Shown: positions 1-8,614 of the stretch, piece by piece
How positions within the stretch are numbered: the stretch's first letter is position 1
How the letters are laid out: every line of letters starts with the position of its first letter
Assembly: GCA_028565635.1 (NCBI GenBank)
Contig: JAOXYB010014011.1
Span: forward strand, 1-19,755
From: Phoronis ovalis
Taxonomy: Eukaryota; Phoronida; Phoronidae
Length of the DNA stretch: 19,755 nucleotides
Direction of reading: 5' to 3'
Made by a program: the position numbers and the translations under genes
The notes under the pieces: generated by a model
Database searches by the model: none
The model's input: only the letters and a program-made list of their open reading frames with translations
What the model was told of the DNA's origin: nothing

Positions 1-441
1 TTTGTGAGTGGTGCGTGTTATTTTTGGTATTAATTATTCTTCCCCCTCGCATTCCTATGTGTTGTAGGGCCCCCCCCCCCCCCCCGGCATGTAGATGTTA
101 TGTGGGTTACTTATTCAGAGGGAAATTAGTGTACATGTGCAGGGAATAGAATACTATGGAAACAGTAGAAGCTGTATGAGGAAAGCATTTTTCCTCATTG
201 GGCGCTTTACTGAATGATACCAAATACATCACAAATTAACTGGAACATGTAAACAATCATTTTTATGGTTGGGTTTAATGACTTTTCAATGGAAATTGGA
301 AGGGATAAAGTCAGTGACTTTTGATTGACAGGAAAGTTCTCTTAAACAGCACTTGGCCAGGTGTTGAATAAAATTATAGAACCTCCCAGTTGACAAACAG
401 AGATATTGAGTAGGCTAGCAACATTAATCCAGCTAGGGATG
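1..441. other. Non-coding stretch, with poly-C tract at 70-85
   Basis: No supported gene lies in this stretch. It is T-rich with scattered stops in every frame. Apart from the poly-C tract, listed separately, only AATAAA-like words are seen, such as one near 366, and they cannot be tied to a transcript. It may be the last intron of whatever + strand gene ends at 710, because a possible splice acceptor lies just before 573. Confidence 0.4.
61..94. repeat. Poly-C tract (16 C) with conserved flanks, copy 1
   Basis: Sixteen consecutive C bases occupy 70-85. The flanks are GTTGTAGGG on the left and GGCATGTAG on the right. A second poly-C tract at 2112-2122 has nearly the same flanks (TGTTGTAG and GGTATGAAG), so the two look like copies of one dispersed sequence rather than independent homopolymer runs. 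The exact C count is likely to be unreliable in an assembly. Confidence 0.75.
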
Positions 442-480
442 CAATAAATAGTTAACATTTAACTATACAATAAATAGTTA
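442..480. repeat. Direct repeat of 13 bases with nested palindrome
   Basis: The word CAATAAATAGTTA occurs at 442-454 and again at 468-480. Between and overlapping them is a perfect 7-bp inverted repeat, TAGTTAA (449-455) and TTAACTA (459-465), with a 3-base loop. It may be a slippage or fold-back product. On the + strand it contains two AATAAA words, but no gene end lies just upstream. Confidence 0.7.
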
Positions 481-572
481 TTAAATTGTGTACCTAAACC
501 CTATTATAACTGTTTCCCATCTTTCTGGTGTTTGTGCTATATGATGCCACACATTCTTTGGGAGGTGTTCAG

Positions 573-710
573 ATGTCAGAACTTCATATTGATTTCACTG
601 CAGCTGTTAAACCTATTGGGAGCCTCAATGAAGGAAGTAATGGCAACACTTCAACCTCCAGTCTAGCCAGTACATCACTAGAGAAAGCTGGCTGTTTGGA
701 TATAGCTTAG
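573..710 (+). CDS. Possible terminal exon of an unrecognised + strand gene
   Basis: A frame of 45 codons plus stop runs from ATG at 573 to TAG at 708-710; the same frame is open from 528. The peptide starts MSELHIDFTAAVKPIG and ends EKAGCLDIA. It is Ser/Thr/Asn-rich in its second half, with no domain I recognise. The segment is visibly richer in G+C than its surroundings, and its codons look protein-like. A pyrimidine-rich stretch (about 510-540) followed by GTGTTCAG just before 573 could be a splice acceptor, which would make this the last exon of a gene entering from the left. The alternative is a chance frame: several of similar length occur in this window. A minus-strand coding-like segment begins 43 bases downstream, facing this one. 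No function can be assigned. Confidence 0.33.
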   Translation: MSELHIDFTAAVKPIGSLNEGSNGNTSTSSLASTSLEKAGCLDIA

Positions 711-753
711 GTACACTGCAGTTACTGTATTATATATAATGAAGATTACGAAA

Positions 754-921
754 TTATTGCTTCCTGCTCAGGGCAGGTTTTGCAGTATTTGAAGATAGTT
801 GTTGTGAATGATTACTAAATGTTACAATTTTGTCTCCATTGGCATTTGCTTGTATTACTACTTTTTGATGGAAAACACTGGTACTATTCTGGTTGGAGTG
901 GTTATTTGGATCAATTGATAC
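754..921 (-). CDS. Possible terminal exon of an unrecognised minus-strand gene
   Basis: On the minus strand, a pyrimidine-rich TTTACCTCAG ends at about 922 and is followed by 55 open codons ending in TAA at 754-756. The frame itself is open further, from 984. The peptide begins AVSIDPNNHSNQNSTS, contains KVVIQANANGDKIVTFS and ends ALSRKQ. It is polar and Asn/Gln/Ser-rich, as in disordered tails of nuclear proteins, with no recognised domain. Three things favour coding: the acceptor placed exactly where the sequence becomes protein-like, the local rise in G+C, and the absence of a comparable frame on the other strand. Against it, frames of 60-80 codons are expected by chance at this base composition. 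The phase at the acceptor is such that the first two exon bases complete a codon begun upstream. Earlier exons would lie to the right. Confidence 0.38.
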   Translation of the reverse strand, partial: VSIDPNNHSNQNSTSVFHQKVVIQANANGDKIVTFSNHSQQLSSNTAKPALSRKQ

Positions 922-2103
922 AGCTCCTGAGGTAAAGATTTCATAAAAGTTGATGTAAGAAAATTGCGAAGAAATGTGCAACATGAGAGATACTCCTACA
1001 TTATGAAAATTAATCCTCAGTAGTTGCCCTTACAAAAATGTAGACAAAAACAAATTATAGGAAACAGCTACCATAAGATCACTTACTTTTAAAATGTTGG
1101 TACTTCCTCCATAAGAACAACACGAAAATTATTATTTTATTTTTATACTATTAATCTTTTCTTCTTGGAGGAATTCCCAAAATGTTGCTGTGGGTGATAT
1201 ATTAGGTCTCCAGTTAAAGCACATTCTCTATTCCATGAAGTATGAATATGAGTGCTTATACATAAAGTTTTATTTGCTGGTGTTATTCCTGGGTATTATT
1301 ACTATATTACTGTGTTTCATTATGAGGAAGGTATTCAGATATTTCTGTACATGATATTTGGGTATCATGATCTATTTATGTACTAAAATAGGATATACAG
1401 GTAGAATAGAGCTAACTAATTTTATTTAAAGTTTCTAAACTAAATTGCATAATAAGAGTATTCCCCACATTCATAACAAGGATAACACTGCATGTCTTTT
1501 TCTTCTTTCCAATAAGGAGCTACCTTGTTTACACTTATGTACAACATGTTTTTACAAATAATAGGTTAACTGCAATGAAGTAGCTCATAATGTCAAACTG
1601 TTGCAGATATATCAGTCTGTGCTTTTTGTTTAAAATTAGCTTCTGCCACACTTTATCTATATTTAGCTAAGTTAGTGTTGCCTATTATTTAGAAAATTTT
1701 GTTGTCTAAAAAATAACTTCTTAAATATGTATTTATACCTAGAATTAATGAAAGGTGCTATTTCTGGCTGTCTTCAATTTAAAATAGTCAAGGCATACAT
1801 ATATATTGAACAGATGGTCGGAGTGAAATATTCTGACAGCATCATGAGGTAATCGCTTCATTCTGGTTTTTATAAATGTGTTATAATTAACATGTCATCT
1901 TCGAAAATTATGAAAACTTGTCTTCTTTTATTTAATGCTTTAGTTTGTAATTAATAGTAAAAACTAACAATTCTTCATATTTTGTACTAAATGTTGGAAA
2001 GAGACGTGGTGCATTTTTGACTTTTACATTTTATTTGAATGTGATGGTATAATTTTTATTACTACAGACTATAGACTCCTTGTAGTGTATTTTTTTGTTA
2101 TCC

Positions 2104-2131
2104 TGTTGTAGCCCCCCCCCCCGGTATGAAG
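2104..2131. repeat. Poly-C tract (11 C) with conserved flanks, copy 2
   Basis: Eleven C bases at 2112-2122 are preceded by TGTTGTAG and followed by GGTATGAAG. The copy at 61-94 has the same left word plus two extra G bases, and GGCATGTAG on the right. The shared 8-9 base flanks on both sides point to a common origin, for example an interspersed element whose ends I cannot define. Confidence 0.75.
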
Positions 2132-2944
2132 TAGCTATTTTAGTATGAGTGGATCCAGGAATCTATCAAGGAAAGATATGTTTCATATTTTCAGTGGATT
2201 TTTGTTCAAATCATAGCTTTATTATAACATTGTACTTTAGAAGGGAGAGAGACTTTTGCTATCTGATGAAATCACCTGTAATAAAGTCTTGTCGTACCTT
2301 TCCATTATTTGAAAAGATCTGAAAAAAAAAAATTCATTGAAGTTTGCATGTTTTATTAATATCATTGTTCTGTTGACCAGAATATATGAGATAGCTTTCT
2401 GCTAGAATGATATCCACAAATGTCTCCCTCCGCTCTGCATCCTAACAGATTGAATCACACTCACTCACATAGGGCAGGTATGTAGTACTAGATAAACTCT
2501 CTACAACATAGAGTTCCCCAACAAAAAAATCTATACATGTTCAGGATATTAATGATTAAACTTGGTGCACAAACCATCTCTAGATCATATTAACATTTTT
2601 CTTATACATATTTTAGGCTGCATAAAATTAAGCCTTGGAAAATGCATAATGCATTTCAAAGAAAACTTGGGTTAATTAGTGTACAGGAATAAGAGAATGT
2701 AGCAGTATAGAAGATTTAATTTCTTTGTTATGACTTGTCAGGTTATTTAGAAGTCAAGTGTTTTAGCACTGCTTTACTTCAAGACTGGTTGAGAGCTGGT
2801 TTTAAAGAGAAAATATTTATGTATGTTGTCATCCTCATCACCAGAGCAGCTGTGATACAAGGAAGAATTATAGTGTGGTGTTTTTCCTCCGTTTCTGTTA
2901 TTTTTTCTAGACCTTAAATGGCAAAAAGAAAAATTCCAAGCTTT

Positions 2945-2964
2945 CTAACCAGAAAATTGGTTAG
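2945..2964. repeat. Short hairpin, 7-bp stem
   Basis: CTAACCA (2945-2951) and TGGTTAG (2958-2964) form a perfect inverted repeat around a 6-base A/T-rich loop. There is no adjacent gene end, so this is not called a terminator; at this length it may be chance. Confidence 0.5.
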
Positions 2965-3229
2965 TTCTGTTGCCATTAATTTTGGCTGAATGTTTTATAG
3001 TGCCTTTATTATTATCCTCAAATCCTCTCTTGGAATGTCCTAAGCTATTCACATCTCGCCTGCAACACTGTGTTTTGGTAATACATATGTCAATTAACTA
3101 AATATAATTTTCCATACTTAATGTTATAACAATCTCTAACACTCACATTTATGCAAAATGAGAAATCCATCTAGTAAATTTGTACTGAATATTGAACGAA
3201 TTAGATTTATTAATCTGTATGGCATACTG

Positions 3230-3340
3230 TACTGTAGGATATGGAGTTGATAACGTTGGTGGCACCATTTAACAAGATCAACAGAAGCTGTGGCGGCTAC
3301 ATATTTCTCCAGCAGACATAGCCTGCAGGCCAATAGCTAC
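3230..3340. other. GC-richer island of unknown nature
   Basis: This stretch of about 110 bases stands out from its AT-rich surroundings and includes CpG-containing words (AACGTT, GGCGGC). On the minus strand one frame is open across it (peptide begins LCLLEKYVAATASVDLV), but the other frames also look protein-like over parts. Strand and frame are therefore undecided. It could be a degraded exon, a fragment of an old transposon or a conserved non-coding element. No splice sites here are strong; the best acceptor-like word on the minus strand is CCTGCAG near 3325. Confidence 0.3.
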
Positions 3341-3404
3341 TGATATCTATATCTAATTTTTATAAGGCTGGAATTTATTGGGCCACATTGCTGAAACGCT
3401 TTCC

Positions 3405-3557
3405 TTATTTCCTAAAAATATTTTTTATGTTCTTGATGAGGTGATCTTTGTCATCAAGGTTTGAACATATGTTACCTTCTGCCACCAGGGGCATATCATA
3501 TTCAGATTCAAGGGAATCCATGAAGCAGTAAAGTCGGTTATTTTTGCTCTTTAGCAT
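3405..3557 (-). CDS. Short minus-strand ORF, 50 codons, possible exon
   Basis: A minus-strand frame runs from ATG at 3557 to TAA at 3405-3407. The peptide begins MLKSKNNRLYCFMDSLES and continues as an acidic segment containing EYDMPLVAEG, ending IKNIKNIFRK. An internal ATG (MDSLES) has G at +4. A donor-like GAAG|GTAACA follows the codons for LVAE, so this could instead be a first coding exon of about 16 codons. An 8-bp hairpin (CTTGATGA at 3432-3439 with TCATCAAG at 3451-3458) lies inside it. I recognise no family. The protein-like composition is suggestive, but a frame this short is weak evidence. Confidence 0.2.
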   Translation of the reverse strand: MLKSKNNRLYCFMDSLESEYDMPLVAEGNICSNLDDKDHLIKNIKNIFRK

Positions 3558-4598
3558 ATACACAATTTTAAGATTTTTATTGCAAACTATGTTTTTGGTT
3601 TCATTTTGCTACTTTCATTTGTATACTTCTTATTTCTTGATCTAATTTAGAATTATGTAGAATTATGCAACACTAATGTTCAGAATGTGTTGTTTGGTGA
3701 GTGTTACTTTCTCCTCTTGAGGATTGTTTACTAACCTACCACAAGTATTGCTGTTTGTTAAAAATGTTGTAAAGCATCAGTCATCTTTTAAGAAATTAGA
3801 AAAAGATGAATTTCCTCTTCATTTCCTTCTTAAATGAAGCAAAAGATATATTTTTACTGGGTTATTGATTGAAATTATTTTTCTGTATTGCCATTTTTTT
3901 TCCATAACTCGCTCTCATGGGATTATGATTAATAATTCAGTGTTTAACTGTTGTGTTGCATTCTGACTGACAAGACAATACTTGTCAGATTTTAACATTG
4001 TAATATGGAAGTTAAAATATAAAGGTAACTGAAAAAGATACACTTGTTTACCATATAAAAATAGCTAGTAAAATAATAAAAGTAGAATTGAGACATTTTA
4101 ATACCAAACTTATGTCTAACTGTACTTTGTAATAGTGTAAGATGAAGTCAGTGCCCTTGGCAAAATAACTTAAAATACTTCAACATCAAATAACATAACA
4201 TAAACCCCCATATTATTCTCCTATAATTGATCAGTGAAAAAGTTAGTTTTTATTTGTATTGATAAAACATCTCAGTAATTTGATTTCTCTTTTATTTGTA
4301 GCCAGAACTCAAGATTCCTGTCTTTACCAGTAATTGTGTTTACTAACCTACTGCATCAAGGGTAATGGTCACTGAAATATTACAGTGTTAGACACTTGAA
4401 TAAAGTATCATATATTCACAGGTATTGTTTTCCTATTATTTAAGCTGCCTCTTTTTACAAGGATACTGTGTGTGTGTGACTGAAAGTGCTTATGGTTAAT
4501 CAATTTTCATGCATGTAAAATTTTGTACCAGAAGAATCTTGACACCAACACCACAAGCTGTGTTTATTCTTGGCAAATAGTCAACAAGTTAAAATGAT
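3558..4598. other. Non-coding, AT-rich stretch
   Basis: No gene is seen. There is a 10-base tandem duplication of TAGAATTATG at 3648-3667 and a short TG run near 4466-4478. At 4420-4421 an AG|GT junction after TATATTCAC resembles abutting splice sites, discussed as a candidate recursive splice site. Confidence 0.5.
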
Positions 4599-4615
4599 TG
4601 AAGGTAAGACCTTCA
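4599..4615. repeat. Short hairpin, 7-bp stem
   Basis: TGAAGGT (4599-4605) and ACCTTCA (4609-4615) are perfect inverted repeats with a 3-base loop. The site is about 170 bases left of the much larger fold-back at 4777-4845, and a 9-base word at 4569-4577 (CTTGGCAAA) is also found inverted at 4826-4834. The whole 4569-4845 segment might therefore be one structured unit, but this is speculative. Confidence 0.5.
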
Positions 4616-4776
4616 GAATTATGCTAGAATGGACATGCCAATCAATTGATTATTGCATGAGCTGCAGTCACCAAATTTATCCGCCTTGTATAGCAAAAGT
4701 TGATTTGTTGGTGTTTGTTTTTTTCTCTCTGAGTATAAATTCTGCAGCTCTAGTAAAAAATTGGGCATTGCCTATA

Positions 4777-4845
4777 AAGAAAGAATCCTTGACAAAAGTT
4801 GTTTTGTTCCAGAAACAAAACAACTTTTGCCAAGGATTCTGTCTT
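4777..4845. repeat. Large near-perfect fold-back hairpin
   Basis: The arms 4782-4808 and 4814-4840 are 27 bases each and match as reverse complements except at one position (A opposite C). The loop is 5 bases (CCAGA). After one further mismatch, four more pairs (4777-4780 with 4842-4845) extend the stem. The arms begin AGAATCCTTG and end CAAGGATTCT. The near-identity implies a recent inverted duplication. Transcribed, either strand would form a strong RNA hairpin somewhat shorter than a typical animal microRNA precursor stem. No TA or other target duplication is obvious. It lies inside an unremarkable open frame judged spurious. Confidence 0.85.
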
Positions 4846-7632
4846 ACAAGTAAGAAGATGTGTTTTTACATCAGTTTTTTCACCTGTCACAACTGGTACC
4901 TATTGAGTACACATTTCTCTTGTGAAGTGTATTGAAGTTGAAAGTTGACATACTGCTACCTTACACAAACATTGTTTTGTTACTGGTACACAAACTTTAC
5001 AATATAAAGCACAATATTGCCAGTCATTGTTAGATACCTAACGATGGTGAAGATGTTTTATTTTTCTAAGGTCCTATTGTGCTATTCTGGTGAGTTTTGT
5101 TACAGAATTTCTAACTAATTAGTAGATATCAACTAAAAATACTGTTATGTGTATGTGACATAAATCAAAAGTACTTTCATATTATCATTATAACCTGTTT
5201 GAGATAGAGAGCTGGCGAGCTTAGCCTATAGACAATACAAGTTGTAATTGTAACCTGGTAAAGCTTGTTTGGTATCTCAATACAAAAGTGGCAGATTCTT
5301 AATTTTTGGAAGACTTCTATTTTTGCTCAAGGTGTTTAGTTTTATTAATGTATGCATTATTAACTGAGTTAGCTGTATAAGGTTTAGAACAATGTTTATC
5401 ATCCAGTTGGAGATTGGACTTCAGTGACCTTATTGGCGAGGCATGCTCTTCTAAATATCAACAATGATTTTCGAATTGGCTATCAAAATGAAGATTTTGT
5501 TTTACCTGTCACAATGCTGACATGATGTAAATATCATCATTTGTTTGTTTTATTTTTTATGATATATAGGCATATGCATTTCTCAACCTGTTACTACTTA
5601 TACCTAAAAAAATGAAAGGTGCACATATCTGAGCCAGAACACTAAACTTTCAAGTATCAGGGATTATGTGGATATGTATTGATTTATGCTGGTACAGAAA
5701 AGAAGCTCGGGAACCAATGTACCAGATACTAGCATTAAATATGTCTAGTGTACCATTCATTAATATTTGGCTCCACTATGTTATTCACAAGTTTTGAATG
5801 TGCTGCAGAGAAATACACATTTCTTATCCTGTCTATTATTAATATTTAACACATGAATGTCTATATTTTGAATTGAAAAAATTAAAACAAATAAATTAAT
5901 CTAAATTTTAGTGACTTCTCTTGACCTCACCACAAGGAAACCATAAATCATCTGTTATAGATAATAAATCAAGGAGTAACAACTTTGAATTTAGGGATTT
6001 TATACTGTGAATAGGAATCTTTGATGTTTTATCTTCACCTATCTAGTAGGTATGCACTCCCTTTAATAGATGCTGAGATATATGATAAAGTAAACACCCA
6101 AGGACACAAAAACATACCAGAGTTAGATATGTAAGTAAGTGGGGCGCAGATTAAATTTTAGGGATCTTAACAACAGGTGTGAGAAGTAATATGTTGAGAA
6201 TATTTCCTATTGTTAGCCACTGCTATTAAAAAGCCATGAATCTAATACATACAGGTATCATTTTGAACTAGGATAACTTTTTAACAAACTGTAAAGAATT
6301 GTAAGTCATCAGTTAAGGCTGGATGGCTGGACATTATAAACTGTAGATGTTTGAGCTGGATTAAAATTTTGAAAACATCCCTTCTGTGTCGGAATATCTT
6401 GGAGAGTTATGATTTAATATTACGCACTCTTAAGAGAACTGCATAATTTTGAGATGTGGTACGTGATATTTGATTTACAACCATTTATCAGCAGGTTTTG
6501 ATTTGACTATTTGACAAAGGTATATCATATTTTAATAAGGTCAACCTTTCAACCCATGTGTAAAAATTGATATTTCTACTTCAGTGCGTAACTATGCCCT
6601 ATATTTTTGGTGTGTTTTCCACGTTTGTCACACCCATAAAAGGTGTATGTTTTGGTTAGATCAGCCATTGTGTTCAAGTATACTAAGTGGGTATGATACC
6701 CATATCATCGCTGAAGCTTATGTATAATTTTCCTGCAGGTAATGTAAGATTGATTCATTTGTACTGTAGCTTTTGAAATAGTACACAGTTTTTGTTATCT
6801 TTCTTCTATCTGTATTTGTAATCATTTATTTGTATGGCTGATAATTAAGTGTGACATTTCCTAGAACCAATGGAAAGACAGGTGTATATGTCTTTTAACT
6901 GGTGTATGCATGGTAGGTAAAGTTAGTTTTTAAAAAAGGTTTTTATTATACTCAGAAAAGGGGCTCATTTGATTTATGAGTGTCATCATTACCCTATTCA
7001 GCTAAAAAATACAGTTAAAAGCATAGTCAAGGTAGGTACTTTAGAACTACTTATATAAATCAGATATATGCTGTGTTGTAATAGGTTAATATTTAAAAGT
7101 TGAAATCCAGGTTCTGGCACATGATCTGGATCAGTAATGATTAAAAAGGATTTCTTATATATTTATTGCTTTCCTTGAATTATGTGTCAAAAGTTTGATC
7201 CAGTGCAGGTTTCCAAAGTGTTAAATAGCAACATGACATAATAGGGACTGTGTCTGAAGTGTGGTAAACCTATACAAACCAGTAATTGGCCTTAGTTGAG
7301 CTGAGAGATGAACTTTATATTACAAGTGCTCTGCTAACATTACAAAGTCACTCAATTCATCATTGGTATGTCTTGAAAAACATTCAGGTATGATAATCTG
7401 CTTTTGATGTTGGCAGAAGGTATTCTTGCTATGTTGTTTCTGGCACAGGAGGATTGATATAAATTGTAACATATGCAGTCTCATAATATTTGAAAACATC
7501 GGAGGCTTTACCTAATGCATTGAGTAAAGCATCTGCTTTGTTAATTCTGCATGTAACTGATGTAAGTACCAAGTGTGTACATGTATGCCCTATCTATTTG
7601 TAGATACAGTTACCTTTTTACTTAAAAAAAAT
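4846..7632. other. Non-coding, AT-rich stretch
   Basis: No supported gene is found. The 11-base word ACCTGTCACAA recurs at about 4882 and 5504. TTGAGATA (5199-5206) and TATCTCAA (5273-5280) make a weak inverted pair. A protein-like frame of about 40 codons ends at TGA 5523-5525 but lacks clear splice sites. At 6738/6739 a pyrimidine-rich TTTTCCTGCAG is followed directly by GTAATG, the best-looking candidate recursive splice site in this stretch. Confidence 0.5.
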
Positions 7633-7763
7633 CTAATTATAGATTTATGAACAGACAGCGTGTAATTAACAGTTCACGCTCAAAGCACTTCATACCTAGA
7701 TGGTGTGTGTTATGAGCATGCCCAGCTAATTACATACTCTGTCTGTTCACAAATGTATAATTG
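7633..7763. mobile_element. Candidate MITE-like inverted-repeat element
   Basis: Long imperfect terminal inverted repeats flank a core of about 58 bases. The left arm is 7633-7668 and the right arm 7727-7763; 32 positions match, with three mismatches and two small gaps. The strongest shared block is TGAACAGACAG (7648-7658) and its complement (7739-7749). The inner ends are TAATTA on both sides. A small extra hairpin (AGCGTG/CACGCT) sits at the start of the core. The element has no coding capacity, as expected of a miniature inverted-repeat element moved by a transposase elsewhere. I cannot identify a target-site duplication, so the superfamily and exact ends are undetermined. A structured RNA gene is the alternative. 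Confidence 0.6.
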
Positions 7764-8575
7764 ATGTGTGATTGTATTGTGCAAACAGTTATATCTACTA
7801 TATAATTACATCCAACTTTATATGCAATATGTGAGCAGCAAGTTATTATATCTGTTATATCTGTGTAGTTCTGCCTTTGCTACTATGTGACTGCACCAGT
7901 ACTACAGAGGCAAGCAGTGCTTTGAAAGATAGTTTGATTTGCATAGTTGTCAAGTTTCTTGTTTATAATGAAGTCTCAGAAAGTCTGTTTGATTAGTACA
8001 GATATGAGGTTTACAATTTTTTGATCAAGGGGTTCCTGATTTGTAAGCATAGTCATGTATTTAGTAAAATCATGAAGTATTTGACTTCATGAGTAGCTGA
8101 TTCTGGTTGTGACTAAAATTTTGATTTTAATTATATGATTCTGGGTTTGTGGTTTTTACAGCCTGCCAGTCTAAGTTTCATTCTACCTACTGTCCAATTA
8201 TTTCCTATGTTATTTTAATTAATGACTAAATGTGAACTATGGGATGCAGCTGAATTAGAAAATGACAAGTAGTAGTGGCTAACCTTAGATAAGCTGGATA
8301 TTCATAGTTCTAGGATGCTTTGACAGGTTTGAATATCTATACCTTGCCCTGTCAGTGCCATTGTTGATTTTGATTTGTTGTGTAATATGAGTTTGTAGTA
8401 TTATGTTTTGCCCTGTCAGTATGACACACTAATAAGTAGATTAACATTAGGATTACTTGATAAATAAGTTGTAAATATTTATATCAGAACATACCATAAC
8501 ACATACCTGTCAGGGTGTAAGAAGTTGTCGAGGAAATGGTAGTGCTGGGGCTATATCAAAGATGAGTTAATTCTT
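7764..8575. other. Non-coding stretch with minor repeats
   Basis: No gene is seen. A 9-bp perfect palindrome, TCATGAAGT (8070-8078) with ACTTCATGA (8084-8092), has a 5-base spacer. The 13-base word TTGCCCTGTCAGT is present twice, at 8344-8356 and 8408-8420. These could be footprints of small duplications or binding sites for a dimeric factor; the sequence alone does not decide. Confidence 0.55.
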
Positions 8576-8614
8576 CAAAAATGTAAGGTAGAAAGTGTTT
8601 TAATTACATTTTTG
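8576..8614. repeat. Hairpin, perfect 11-bp stem
   Basis: CAAAAATGTAA (8576-8586) and TTACATTTTTG (8604-8614) are perfect inverted repeats separated by 17 bases. The stem is A/T-rich, with a T run at the distal end. In a eukaryotic setting I do not call this a terminator; no gene ends here. Confidence 0.6.

Larger units (their letters stand above)
922..3229. other. Non-coding, AT-rich stretch
   Basis: No supported gene lies here. It contains a second poly-C tract (2112-2122), a short hairpin (2945-2964), a run of ten A at 2322-2331 and AATAAA near 2279. At 2449-2477 a 29-base segment sits between a pyrimidine-rich acceptor-like sequence (CCTAACAG) and a donor-like CAG|GTATGT. It could be a non-coding micro-exon, but nothing else supports it. 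Confidence 0.5.

Noticed and set aside
2449-2477. Possible 29-base non-coding micro-exon between CCTAACAG and CAG|GTATGT
   Set aside because: Splice-like words are frequent in 20 kb. There is no coding or other supporting signal.
4570-4935. Open frame of 121 codons on +, the longest outside the main exon
   Set aside because: It starts at a TTG rather than an ATG, its composition is driven by AT-rich codons and it contains the large fold-back. At this base composition a frame of this length is roughly expected once by chance in a window this size, and no domain is recognisable.
5402-5525. Protein-like + frame of about 40 codons ending at TGA 5523
   Set aside because: The peptide (including GDWTSVTLLARHALL) looks natural, but there is no good splice site at either side and frames this short are common by chance.
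8576-8614. Rho-independent terminator at the 11-bp stem with T run
   Set aside because: The stem is A/T-rich with a 17-base loop, there is no gene upstream and the setting is eukaryotic.
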